Shown: in pieces, positions 1 to 6,090 of the stretch | How the letters are laid out: each line of letters begins with the position of its first letter | How positions within the stretch are numbered: the stretch's first letter is position 1 | Assembly (NCBI GenBank): GCA_905373785.1 | Contig: CAJPUK010000116.1 | Coordinates: forward strand, 1 to 6,797 | Length of the DNA: 6,797 nucleotides | Reading direction: 5' to 3' | Origin: an uncultured Johnsonella sp. | GTDB taxonomy: Bacteria > Bacillota > Clostridia > Lachnospirales > Lachnospiraceae | Notes under the pieces: model-generated | Told to the model about the DNA's origin: nothing | The model's input: only the letters and a program-made list of their open reading frames with translations | Database searches by the model: none | Position numbers and translations under genes: made by a program

Positions 1-15
1 ATTTTAATAAAGATG

Positions 16-37
16 AAAAACCGCTTAAACTGTAAGC
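16..37 (-). terminator. Weak candidate terminator at the end of the hydrogenase gene
   Basis: On the minus strand GCTTA (37-33) pairs with TAAGC (27-23) around a 5-base loop, then GG and five Ts (20-16). The stem is only five pairs and begins within the stop codon, so termination may be partial, and further genes could follow outside the window. Confidence 0.35.
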
Positions 38-1821
38 TAAATTATTCTTTCTCTTATTATATAACCGTCTTTGTCTCTTAAAAGTCTCTTAGGCATTTCC
101 CAGGCAAAGTGATCCGTATGCAATACCTGATGCGCTTTATGAGAGTTAGGAGTTCCAAAGTAATTCTTATAAAGAGTCTTTATATCAGGATTTTCATGTG
201 AATGGCGAATATTCGCATTCTTATCAAGGCAGTAAAGGTTTTTTCCTCTTGTAAATGAAAGCTCTTCACCGTCATGTATAGGCTGTCCGCCACCGCCTAC
301 ACAACCTCCGGGACATGCCATGACCTCTACAAAGTCGTATTTTTTCTCTCCACGATCGATCTCTTCTATAAGCTTTCTGGTATTGGCAAGACCATTTACT
401 ACCGCAATATGCAGATCTATGTTATTTAAACTGAATGTAGCTTCTGTAAGTCCCGTTTTTTGAGACTGCGCCCTTACCACCTTAAATGCATCCGGCGGAC
501 AGTTCTCACCCATAAGTGAATAATATGCGGTTCTAAGTGCAGCCTCCATAACTCCTCCGGTAGCACCGAAGATTATACCCGCTCCGGTAACATCATGAAA
601 AAGTCTGTCCGGTTGTGCATCGGAAAGTGTCTTTGGCAATATGTGAAAGGCTTTTATCATTCTTACAAGCTCTCTTGTAGTAAGTACACAGTCGGTATCA
701 TGTCCTGCATATTCCTCAAAGAAAAACTCCATATTGCGCTCACCCTTCTTAGCCACACAAGGCATTACTGCAACTGAGTATATATTCTCAGGATCCACTC
801 CTATTTCCTTGGCAAAATGAGTCTTCATAACCGCACCGAACATTTGCATAGGAGACTTTGCAGACGAAAGCTGTGCAGTAAGGTGTGGGTAGTTACTCTT
901 TAAGAATCGCACCCACCCCGGACAGCAGGAGGTAAACATCGGCTTTTCCTTAAGCTCACCGTTGGAAAATCTTGCTATAAACTCACTTGCCTCTTCCATT
1001 ATCGTAAGGTCTGCGGAAAATGCCGTATCAAATACATAGTCCGCACCTATTTTCCTAAGTGTATCAAATATCTTTCCTACCGTAGCCTCACCTTGAGCAA
1101 TTCCAAGCTCCTCACCCCAGGCAGTTCTGACAGCCGGTGCCACCTGTACTACTACGACCTTCTTGGGATCTGCTACCGCTTTTAAGAACTCTTCGGTATC
1201 ATCTCTTTCCTTAAGAGCTCCTACAGGGCAATGAGTTATGCACTGTCCGCACAGAGAACAATCCGCTTCGGCTATAGTTCTTGACCCTGACACATTGATA
1301 GTAGACCTTGCACCGGTACCTTCAAGAGCCCATATACCAAGACCTGCAATCTTATCACAAACCTGAACGCAACGCATACATTTAATACATTTTTGAGAAT
1401 CCCTTATAAGCGGAAAACTCCTATCCCATTCCTGGAATTCAAGACGCTCCCCATAAGGAATGTCCGTTATATTCAAATCATTGGCAAGTGTTTGCAGTGA
1501 GCAGTTTCCGCTTCTTACACAGGTCGCACATTTACAGTCATGCTGTGAAAGTATCATTTGCACAGTCCTGCGTCTTGCAAGCCTTAGCCTCGGACTGTTG
1601 GTATATACGACCATGCCCTCCTCAACAGCATTATTACAACTGGTCATAAATTTATCTTTGCCCTCAATCTCCACTATACATACACGGCAGGCTGCGATTT
1701 CATTTATCTCTTTTAAAAAACAAAGATGTGGAATAGGTATACCTGCGCTATAAGCGGCATCCATTATAGAGGTTCCTTCGGGTACAGTTATATTTCGTTC
1801 GTCTATTGTTAAGTTTACCAT
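37..1821 (-). CDS. hydA: [FeFe] hydrogenase, CpI-like, with full Fe-S relay
   Basis: Catalyses reversible H2 formation/oxidation at the H-cluster; cytoplasmic, as no signal peptide is seen. 594 residues against about 574 for Clostridium CpI, with near-identical numbering. N-terminal [2Fe-2S] domain: C34, C45, C48, C62. His-ligated [4Fe-4S]: H94, C98, C101, C107. Two ferredoxin clusters: C145/148/151/155 and C188/191/194/198. H-cluster motifs: TSCCPGW (C299, C300), MPCVAKK (C355, K358) and MACPGGC (C503, C507). The known CpI proton-path residues appear kept: C299, E277, E280, S319. About 25 residues extend beyond the CpI-like end (after LHTDHF). The start is supported by AAGGAGGT 11 bases upstream and by the exact alignment of C34 and H94. 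Second gene of its operon, overlapping the flavoprotein gene by 7 bases, so translation is probably coupled. I place it in the GltD-linked (A2-type) class from its neighbour; that subclass is inference. The general identity is very secure. Confidence 0.97.
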   Translation of the reverse strand: MVNLTIDERNITVPEGTSIMDAAYSAGIPIPHLCFLKEINEIAACRVCIVEIEGKDKFMTSCNNAVEEGMVVYTNSPRLRLARRRTVQMILSQHDCKCATCVRSGNCSLQTLANDLNITDIPYGERLEFQEWDRSFPLIRDSQKCIKCMRCVQVCDKIAGLGIWALEGTGARSTINVSGSRTIAEADCSLCGQCITHCPVGALKERDDTEEFLKAVADPKKVVVVQVAPAVRTAWGEELGIAQGEATVGKIFDTLRKIGADYVFDTAFSADLTIMEEASEFIARFSNGELKEKPMFTSCCPGWVRFLKSNYPHLTAQLSSAKSPMQMFGAVMKTHFAKEIGVDPENIYSVAVMPCVAKKGERNMEFFFEEYAGHDTDCVLTTRELVRMIKAFHILPKTLSDAQPDRLFHDVTGAGIIFGATGGVMEAALRTAYYSLMGENCPPDAFKVVRAQSQKTGLTEATFSLNNIDLHIAVVNGLANTRKLIEEIDRGEKKYDFVEVMACPGGCVGGGGQPIHDGEELSFTRGKNLYCLDKNANIRHSHENPDIKTLYKNYFGTPNSHKAHQVLHTDHFAWEMPKRLLRDKDGYIIRERII

Positions 1822-3644
1822 ATATGCTCACGACCTCCTTTAAATATTCCAAATCCGAAGTGATCGCATCTTAAGCAGCGACCGGATTCCTGGCAAGCCT
1901 CTTTTTTGTTCATACACATTTCAACGCCATTAAAGTCCTTAACTCTCTCTGAAGCCTCTCTTTCTATAAGCTCTACTCTTCCGCAGGCGAAGTGATCTTC
2001 TTTATTTGGAATAGGAATATTTACATCACAGGTAATTTCATGTTTATAGCCTAAAAATTCATCTATATTTGCTGCCATAACCTTTGCCGCAGCGATAGCT
2101 TTTATGACAGTAGCCGGTCCCGAGGCGCAGTCTCCTCCGGCAAATATACCCGGAAGTCCTGTAAATCCGCCGTTCGGCATGGTAAACATCTTACCCTTTT
2201 GTATAGGTATTCCCTCATCCTCATAATATTTGGTCTCAATGTTTTGTCCTATAGCCACTATAAGAGTTTCGCAGGGAATAAACTCTTCAGGCTCACCACT
2301 CGGCACAACTGCCGCCCTACCGTCGGTAATTTTTGATATCATCTGCGGTGTGACCCATATTCCCTTTATATGTCCGTTTTCTATCTCAAGTCTTGACGGC
2401 GCCTTAAGAGTAAGCATTTCCACGCCTTCTGCCAAAGCACCTTCTATTTCGGCAGGAAGAGCCGTCATATCCGCAATTCTTCTTCTATATACACAACTTA
2501 CCTTTTTAGCACCAAGCCTTACGGCTGTTCTTACTGCATCCATTGCGACATTGCCTCCGCCGATTATTGCAACATTATGACCCGTAAGATCATCATATTT
2601 TTCTATTCCTACATTCCTGAGGAACTTGACCGCAGACATAACTCCCTTGGCATTCTCACCTTCAAGCCCGAGCTTTTTATCCGTAGATGCACCTATAGTT
2701 ATGAGAATTGCATCATATTCTTTCTTTAAATCAGACAACACAAGATCTACACCCAGTTTAAGACCGTACTTTACCTCTACACCTGTGGCAACTATCGCAT
2801 CGGTGTCCTCTTCAAGTCTGTCTTTTGGAAGACGATAGTTAGGTATACCGTATCTTAACATTCCTCCAAGTTTGGGAAGCATTTCATATACTGTTGTCTG
2901 ATGTCCCATTATCTGCAAATAATAAGCAGCGGAAAGTCCTGAAGGTCCGCCACCGATTACCGCAACTTTTTTACCGGTTGACGGCCCGCACTTTGGAGGT
3001 GGAACCTTGCCTGCCATATCGGCTGCAACTCTTTTGATACCCCTTATATTTACGGCATCATCAACCATATTTCTTCTACACTTTGCCTCACAGGGATGTT
3101 CACAGATAAATCCGCAGGTTGTAGGAAAGGGATTGTCCTTTCTTATAAGTCTTATCGCATCCGCATAACGTCCCTCTCGTACAAGTGCAAGATAACCCGG
3201 TACGTCGACATGTGCCGGACAAAGGGCCACGCAGGGAACAGGCTGTCTGGTCATGCAATTACAGCGCCCGTTTCTGATGTGCTCTTCAAAATCATCACGA
3301 CAGATGGTTACAGTCTTATAAACCATATTTGCAGCTTCATAACCGATAGCACAATCGGCAGTCTCGGATATTGACTTGGCAGTTTCTTCAATGAGATCTA
3401 TTATTTTCATATCTGCCTTTCCGTTAAGCACATCAGTCATCATATGCTTAAGATTTAAAAGACCTACTCGACAGGGAACACATTTTCCGCAAGTCTGGGA
3501 ATGGCACATCTCTATAAAGGCTCTTGTGATATCAACCGGACAAAGCCCCGGAGGGCTTGCCTCTATTCTTTTATCAAGAGTTCTGTATAGATCTTCGATT
3601 ACAAGTGTCGCTCTATCCGGTGTAAATATTTCCAAACGGCTCAT
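1815..3644 (-). CDS. NuoF-tail/GltD-like fused Fe-S flavoprotein, probable NADP(H) partner of the hydrogenase
   Basis: Probably passes electrons between the hydrogenase and NADP(H) in the cytoplasm. 609 residues. Residues about 35-110 resemble the C-terminal [4Fe-4S] domain of NuoF: TCGKCVPCRVG gives C52, C55, C58, with a distant C98. The NuoF FMN/NADH-binding part is absent. Residues about 128-190 resemble the double-cluster domain of GltD and dihydropyrimidine dehydrogenase (C128, C130, C138, C142, C177, C181, C185, C189). An FAD dinucleotide fold begins at VIGGGPSG (230-236). A second nucleotide fold has GGGNVAMD (362-369) followed by YRRR (386-389); arginines there usually bind the NADP 2'-phosphate. 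FAGGDC near the C-terminal part is the second FAD contact. The end carries a CLRCD Cys pair (C590, C593). First gene of the operon, with a strong SD 6 bases before ATG. It is often labelled glutamate synthase small subunit, but no large subunit is adjacent, so I favour a hydrogenase partner. NADP preference and electron direction are inferred. Confidence 0.93.
   Translation of the reverse strand: MSRLEIFTPDRATLVIEDLYRTLDKRIEASPPGLCPVDITRAFIEMCHSQTCGKCVPCRVGLLNLKHMMTDVLNGKADMKIIDLIEETAKSISETADCAIGYEAANMVYKTVTICRDDFEEHIRNGRCNCMTRQPVPCVALCPAHVDVPGYLALVREGRYADAIRLIRKDNPFPTTCGFICEHPCEAKCRRNMVDDAVNIRGIKRVAADMAGKVPPPKCGPSTGKKVAVIGGGPSGLSAAYYLQIMGHQTTVYEMLPKLGGMLRYGIPNYRLPKDRLEEDTDAIVATGVEVKYGLKLGVDLVLSDLKKEYDAILITIGASTDKKLGLEGENAKGVMSAVKFLRNVGIEKYDDLTGHNVAIIGGGNVAMDAVRTAVRLGAKKVSCVYRRRIADMTALPAEIEGALAEGVEMLTLKAPSRLEIENGHIKGIWVTPQMISKITDGRAAVVPSGEPEEFIPCETLIVAIGQNIETKYYEDEGIPIQKGKMFTMPNGGFTGLPGIFAGGDCASGPATVIKAIAAAKVMAANIDEFLGYKHEITCDVNIPIPNKEDHFACGRVELIEREASERVKDFNGVEMCMNKKEACQESGRCLRCDHFGFGIFKGGREHIW
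1833..1840 (-). promoter_or_regulatory. Ribosome binding site of the hydrogenase gene, inside the upstream gene
   Basis: Read on the minus strand this is AAGGAGGT, 11 bases before the ATG at 1821-1819. It is embedded in the last codons of the flavoprotein gene and gives the hydrogenase its own strong entry site despite the 7-base gene overlap. Confidence 0.8.
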
Positions 3645-3650
3645 CTTACT

Positions 3651-3659
3651 ACCTCCTCT
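3651..3659 (-). promoter_or_regulatory. Ribosome binding site of the NuoF/GltD-like gene
   Basis: Read on the minus strand this is AGAGGAGGT, 6 bases before the ATG at 3644-3642. It is a strong match at good spacing and confirms the start of the operon's first gene. Confidence 0.85.
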
Positions 3660-3669
3660 GATTTCACTT

Positions 3670-3695
3670 GGTATGATACACGGTATACCGATACA
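3670..3695. repeat. Compact nest of repeats in the hydrogenase operon leader
   Basis: GGTAT-GATACA (3670-3680) is followed by GGTAT-ACC-GATACA (3682-3695), a direct repeat with three added bases. Inside lies a perfect 10-base palindrome, CGGTATACCG (3681-3690), and GTAT-G-ATAC (3671-3679) is also symmetric. It sits 11 bases upstream of the SD, between either candidate promoter and the first gene, so it could be an operator or an RNA element near the ribosome site. Function unknown. Confidence 0.4.
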
Positions 3696-3728
3696 AAAAC
3701 ATCAAAATACCTGTGATTATTGTCTGTT

Positions 3729-3737
3729 TTTATAACA
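3729..3737 (-). promoter_or_regulatory. Candidate extended -10 promoter of the hydrogenase operon (proximal)
   Basis: The minus strand reads TGTTATAAA: TATAAA (3734-3729) with TG one base upstream, the extended -10 form. No good -35 lies 16-18 bases further up, which extended -10 promoters can tolerate. The start would be near 3722, leaving a leader of about 77 bases. It competes with the distal candidate at 3802-3829. Confidence 0.35.
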
Positions 3738-3801
3738 CATACACAATTACAAGTACTTTAAATATTATTGAATCAGTACAGCAGTATACACAATTTATAA
3801 T

Positions 3802-3829
3802 ATTATACAAGAACACGAAAAACTGATAA
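3802..3829 (-). promoter_or_regulatory. Candidate promoter of the hydrogenase operon (distal)
   Basis: The minus strand has a perfect TATAAT (3807-3802) and a weak -35, TTATCA (3829-3824), at 16-base spacing. The start would be near 3795, leaving a leader of about 150 bases. The -35 overlaps one arm of a dyad (3827-3833). It is AT-rich, so a chance match is possible. Confidence 0.4.
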
Positions 3830-3861
3830 CTGTTACTACAAGGTTATATTACTTACAGTTA
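3827..3861. promoter_or_regulatory. Dyad overlapping the distal hydrogenase promoter -35
   Basis: TAACTGT (3827-3833) and ACAGTTA (3855-3861) are exact reverse complements with 21 bases between, about three helical turns centre to centre. The first arm enters the predicted -35. It could be a regulator site, but arms of seven can occur by chance. Confidence 0.3.
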
Positions 3862-4061
3862 AGACATACTACTGCCGCCATCCTCCCTTTACCTGAACTT
3901 ATAAATAAAATTTAAACCTTTTTAAGTTTTTGACGAAGATGAATAATCCGGCTGCATTGTAACATATATTGTATACTATTAAGTACATTCTATAAAATCC
4001 TCAGGTAAAAATCAACAATGGTTAAAAAACAGACAAAATATAATTATAAAAATTCTATAAA

Positions 4062-4080
4062 ATTAATAATAATTATTAAT
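4062..4080. promoter_or_regulatory. Perfect 9-base-arm palindrome upstream of the transporter promoter
   Basis: Arms ATTAATAAT (4062-4070) and ATTATTAAT (4072-4080) flank a single central A. The centre, 4071, lies about 61 bases before the predicted start at 4132, a common position for activators that bind upstream of the -35. It is composed only of A and T, so chance or an UP-like element are alternatives. Confidence 0.4.
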
Positions 4081-4096
4081 AGCAGTAAAAGAATAC

Positions 4097-4125
4097 TTGT
4101 AAAGTAATTATATATATGATATATT
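4097..4125 (+). promoter_or_regulatory. Predicted sigma-A promoter of the transporter operon, extended -10
   Basis: -35 TTGTAA at 4097-4102, exactly 17 bases of spacer, then -10 TATATT at 4120-4125 preceded by TG at 4117-4118 (the TGn extended -10 form). The -10 matches consensus at five of six positions and the -35 at four. The predicted start is near 4132, giving a leader of about 97 bases before the lipoprotein ATG. This is the best plus-strand promoter I found in the spacer. Confidence 0.65.
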
Positions 4126-4142
4126 TTTATTGTAAAAATATA
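4120..4142. promoter_or_regulatory. Perfect inverted repeat over the -10 and start site, candidate repressor operator
   Basis: Arms TATATTTTTA (4120-4129) and TAAAAATATA (4133-4142) are exact reverse complements with a 3-base centre, TTG. The left arm contains the whole predicted -10, and the repeat runs past the predicted start at about 4132. Because the transcript would begin inside it, an RNA hairpin is unlikely; a DNA site for a dimeric repressor fits better. I cannot match it to a known operator consensus. The AT-rich surroundings raise the odds of chance repeats. Confidence 0.5.
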
Positions 4143-4159
4143 CATTAATTACAATGTGT
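4140..4159 (+). other. Small hairpin in the transporter leader
   Basis: ACATT (4142-4146) pairs with AATGT (4153-4157) around a 6-base loop; a T-G wobble (4141/4158) and an A-T pair (4140/4159) extend the stem to seven. It lies just after the predicted start, where it could stabilise the 5' end of the mRNA. It overlaps the operator-like repeat and may be incidental. No riboswitch family is recognised in this leader. Confidence 0.25.
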
Positions 4160-4218
4160 TTCCAACAATGATTTTCTTTAAAAAGTAAACCCAAGTTTGG
4201 AACATATATAAAAAATAT

Positions 4219-4225
4219 AGGAGGG
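4219..4225 (+). promoter_or_regulatory. Ribosome binding site of the binding-protein gene, close-set
   Basis: AGGAGGG is a strong anti-16S match but leaves only 3-4 bases before ATG, shorter than usual. No other start is possible without losing the lipoprotein signal, so the site is assigned despite its spacing. Confidence 0.8.
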
Positions 4226-4228
4226 ATT

Positions 4229-5320
4229 ATGAAGAAACGTATATTATCATTAGCTTTAGCTCTTGTAATGGGATTATCACTCAGTGCTTGTAGCAACAAG
4301 GATGCGGCATCTGTTGATTCATCTTCAAGTTCTGCCGAGATACAGGCTACTTCGGCACCTGAGAGCAGTCTGCCTGAAACAACTTCCCCAATCAAGGATA
4401 CGCCACACTCAGGATCGGTAGTTAGGCTTGGCAGTCTTAAGGGACCTACAACTATAGGACTTGTTAAGCTTCTTGATGATACCAAACAGGATAAAACAAT
4501 AAATTCATATGAATTTACTATGGGTACCATGCCTGATGAAATAGCACCGAAACTTCTAAGCGGTGAACTTGATATAATCGCAGCTCCGGTAAATATGGGT
4601 TCAGTACTTTATAACAAGTCAAACGGCAAGATAAGAATGCTTGCTATCAATACTCTCGGAGTTCTTTATGTAGGAGCTAAGGGAGCTGAGGATATAAAGA
4701 GTATAGCAGACCTTAAGGGCAAAACTATATTTGCAACCGGTAAGGGTGCTACGCCCGAATATGTAATCAGCAAGCTTCTCAGTGCCAACGGTCTTGATGT
4801 AAATACCGATGTAACAATCGAATGGATGAGCGAGCCTACAGAAGTACTTGCTGCGGTAAAGAATACCGAAAATGCAGTAGCTGTCTTACCACAGCCCTTT
4901 ATGACGGCTGCCGAAACTCAGGTAGAAGGTTTTAAGAGTGTACTTGACCTTACTGCGGAATGGGATAAGTTAGGGGATGCAGGAAGGCTTGTAACAGCCG
5001 GTTTCTTCACTACAGAAGAGTATCTTGAGAACAACCAAAAGGCAGTTGATGAATTTTTAGAAGATTACCAAGTTTCATCCGCTTGGGTCACCGATACGGA
5101 AAATGCCGAAGAGGCAGGTAAGCTTGTTGAAGAGTATGACATAGTAAAAGCCCCTATAGCACAAAAAGCAATTCCGTTTTGTAATATTGTAAATATAACC
5201 GGAGCAGATATGAAGTCCGCTACTGAAGGATACCTGTCAGTACTTAATGAATTTGATCCGGCATCTATCGGAGGCAAATTACCTGAAGAGAATTTCTATT
5301 ATGTTAAACCGACAAAATAA
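4229..5320 (+). CDS. ABC importer substrate-binding lipoprotein, NitT/TauT (NMT1/SsuA-like) type, ligand unknown
   Basis: Probably captures a small solute outside the membrane and hands it to the permease encoded next. 363 residues. A lipoprotein signal is clear: MKKR, a hydrophobic stretch at about 5-20, then lipobox LSAC with lipidated C21. A Ser/Thr/Pro/Ala-rich linker (about 28-55) follows, typical of a tether. The binding fold begins near VVRLGSLKGPTTIG, and a hinge-like segment ADLKGKTIFATGKG is typical of the NitT/TauT (periplasmic-binding type 2) group. The stretch AVLPQPF also recurs in relatives I remember from gut Clostridia. Members of this superfamily bind nitrate, sulfonates, taurine, pyrimidine precursors and others, and nothing visible decides between them. 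AGGAGGG ends only 3 bases before ATG, a short gap, but the signal peptide fixes this start. First gene of a three-gene operon; its 3' end overlaps the permease start by 20 bases. Confidence 0.93.
   Translation: MKKRILSLALALVMGLSLSACSNKDAASVDSSSSSAEIQATSAPESSLPETTSPIKDTPHSGSVVRLGSLKGPTTIGLVKLLDDTKQDKTINSYEFTMGTMPDEIAPKLLSGELDIIAAPVNMGSVLYNKSNGKIRMLAINTLGVLYVGAKGAEDIKSIADLKGKTIFATGKGATPEYVISKLLSANGLDVNTDVTIEWMSEPTEVLAAVKNTENAVAVLPQPFMTAAETQVEGFKSVLDLTAEWDKLGDAGRLVTAGFFTTEEYLENNQKAVDEFLEDYQVSSAWVTDTENAEEAGKLVEEYDIVKAPIAQKAIPFCNIVNITGADMKSATEGYLSVLNEFDPASIGGKLPEENFYYVKPTK
5285..5290 (+). promoter_or_regulatory. Weak ribosome binding site that decides the permease start
   Basis: GAAGAG lies 10 bases before the ATG at 5301, inside the end of the binding-protein gene. 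It is weak, so ribosomes finishing the upstream gene at 5320 probably help by re-initiation across the 20-base overlap. It favours 5301 over the ATG at 5247. Confidence 0.5.
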
Positions 5321-6068
5321 TAGAAAAAGAATTGTAAACTTTGCAGCAGTGCTTTTAGCACTGCTGTTTTGGCAAATATTAGCACTTATAGTAGATGAAG
5401 AACTTGTAGTTCCTTCAGTTTTTAAGGTATGTAGCAGTTTCTTTTCTCTGCTTGGAGAAAAAAACTTTGTTTCGACTGTAGTATTTTCCATAACAAGAAT
5501 ATTTGCCGGAACTTTTATCGGAGTAACGCTGGGTATAATGCTTGGAATCGCTTCCGGTAAATATGAGCCGATTAAGATTATCTTTAATCCTTATTTTGTT
5601 GTTGCCAAAAGTGTTCCGGTGGTTTCATTTATTATAATTTTACTTGTTTTCTTACCTTCAAGAAGGCTTTCGATATTTATTTCCGGGCTTATCGTATTTC
5701 CTATTATTTACTCCAATACTCTTATAGGATTTAGGCAAACAGATAAAAAACTTCTGGAAATGGCAAAAATATTTAAGTTAAGCCCTTTAAGCAAACTTAA
5801 GTTTATCTACCTTCCCGCTCTTTATCCTTATTTTATATCCTCGCTTAGCACAGCCTGCGGTAATGCGTGGAAGGCAGGAATCGCCGCCGAGATTCTGGCA
5901 CTGCCTGACGGCTCTATAGGAAATAAATTATATAAGTCCAAAATATACTTTGAAACTGCCGATATGTTTGCCTGGACTATAGTTATCGTTTGCCTGAGCT
6001 TCATATTTGAAAAATTAATTATAATGACAGTAAAGTATGTATTCAAATTGATAAAAAAAGACAGATAG
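5301..6068 (+). CDS. ABC importer permease, NitT/TauT (SsuC/TauC-like) type
   Basis: Inner-membrane channel subunit for the adjacent binding protein and ATPase. 255 residues from this start, the usual family length. About six hydrophobic segments are seen: roughly 12-31, 66-84, 92-118, 123-142, 173-197 and 222-241. The ATPase-coupling (EAA) loop is EMAKIFKLSPLSKLKFIYLP at 153-172; the family's usual Gly in EAAxxxG is Lys159 here. The segment WKAGIAAEILALPDGSIG (190-207) matches the conserved region after the loop in SsuC-like permeases. An upstream in-frame ATG at 5247 would add 18 residues, but it has no well-placed SD (GAAGGA is 16 bases away) and lies deep inside the previous gene. The ATG at 5301 has GAAGAG 10 bases upstream and gives the normal basic N-terminus, so I prefer it. 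It overlaps the previous gene by 20 bases, which suggests coupled translation. Confidence 0.93.
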   Translation: MLNRQNNRKRIVNFAAVLLALLFWQILALIVDEELVVPSVFKVCSSFFSLLGEKNFVSTVVFSITRIFAGTFIGVTLGIMLGIASGKYEPIKIIFNPYFVVAKSVPVVSFIIILLVFLPSRRLSIFISGLIVFPIIYSNTLIGFRQTDKKLLEMAKIFKLSPLSKLKFIYLPALYPYFISSLSTACGNAWKAGIAAEILALPDGSIGNKLYKSKIYFETADMFAWTIVIVCLSFIFEKLIIMTVKYVFKLIKKDR

Positions 6069-6077
6069 TTTTTTTAC

Positions 6078-6083
6078 AGGAGT
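6078..6083 (+). promoter_or_regulatory. Ribosome binding site of the ATPase gene
   Basis: AGGAGT sits in the 22-base gap after the permease stop, 7 bases before the ATG at 6091. Normal spacing supports this start. Confidence 0.8.
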
Positions 6084-6090
6084 TAAATAA

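Larger units (their letters stand above)
3645..4228. other. 584-base AT-rich spacer between divergent operons
   Basis: No convincing protein gene or known RNA family is seen here. It holds the leader and candidate promoters of the hydrogenase operon (about 3651-3861, minus strand), a middle stretch of about 3865-4060 in which I recognise nothing firm, and the transporter promoter region with two strong palindromes (4062-4142, plus strand), followed by its leader. The 8-base motif AGTATACA at 3783-3790 returns as its exact reverse complement at 3970-3977. The length and number of dyads suggest that both operons are regulated from here. Confidence 0.7.

Noticed and set aside
2230..2580. 116-codon plus-strand ORF inside the flavoprotein gene, with similar ones elsewhere in the left operon.
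   Set aside because: It is a shadow of strongly supported minus-strand genes with intact cofactor motifs.
3725..3737. TGTT-TTTAT-AACA as a possible Rex (NADH sensor) site.
   Set aside because: Only four-base outer arms match, and the spacing differs from the usual TTGTGAA/TTGTTAA-N4 dyad, so it is too weak.
3849..3881. Ten-codon minus-strand ORF (MAAVVCLNCK) with GGGAGG directly before ATG.
   Set aside because: There is no spacer between the SD-like motif and the ATG, it lies upstream of both candidate promoters, and it is too short to tell from chance.
3882..3898. CCTTTACCTGAAC-like fragment suggesting a TPP riboswitch.
   Set aside because: The partner CTGAGA element and the helices are missing, and it is far from the gene start.
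3939..3962. Seven-codon plus-strand ORF (MNNPAAL), possible leader peptide.
   Set aside because: It has no ribosome site and lies far upstream of the best transporter promoter.
3930..3977. TTGACG (3930-3935) with TATACT (3972-3977) as a transporter promoter.
   Set aside because: The 36-base gap is far too long, and neither element has a proper partner.
4108..4530. 140-codon minus-strand ORF opposite the transporter leader and lipoprotein start.
   Set aside because: Most of it is antisense to a clear lipoprotein gene, its tail runs through AT-rich promoter DNA, and the protein resembles nothing.
5247..5300. Upstream ATG adding 18 residues to the permease.
   Set aside because: It has no properly spaced ribosome site, and the added residues are outside the normal permease N-terminus.
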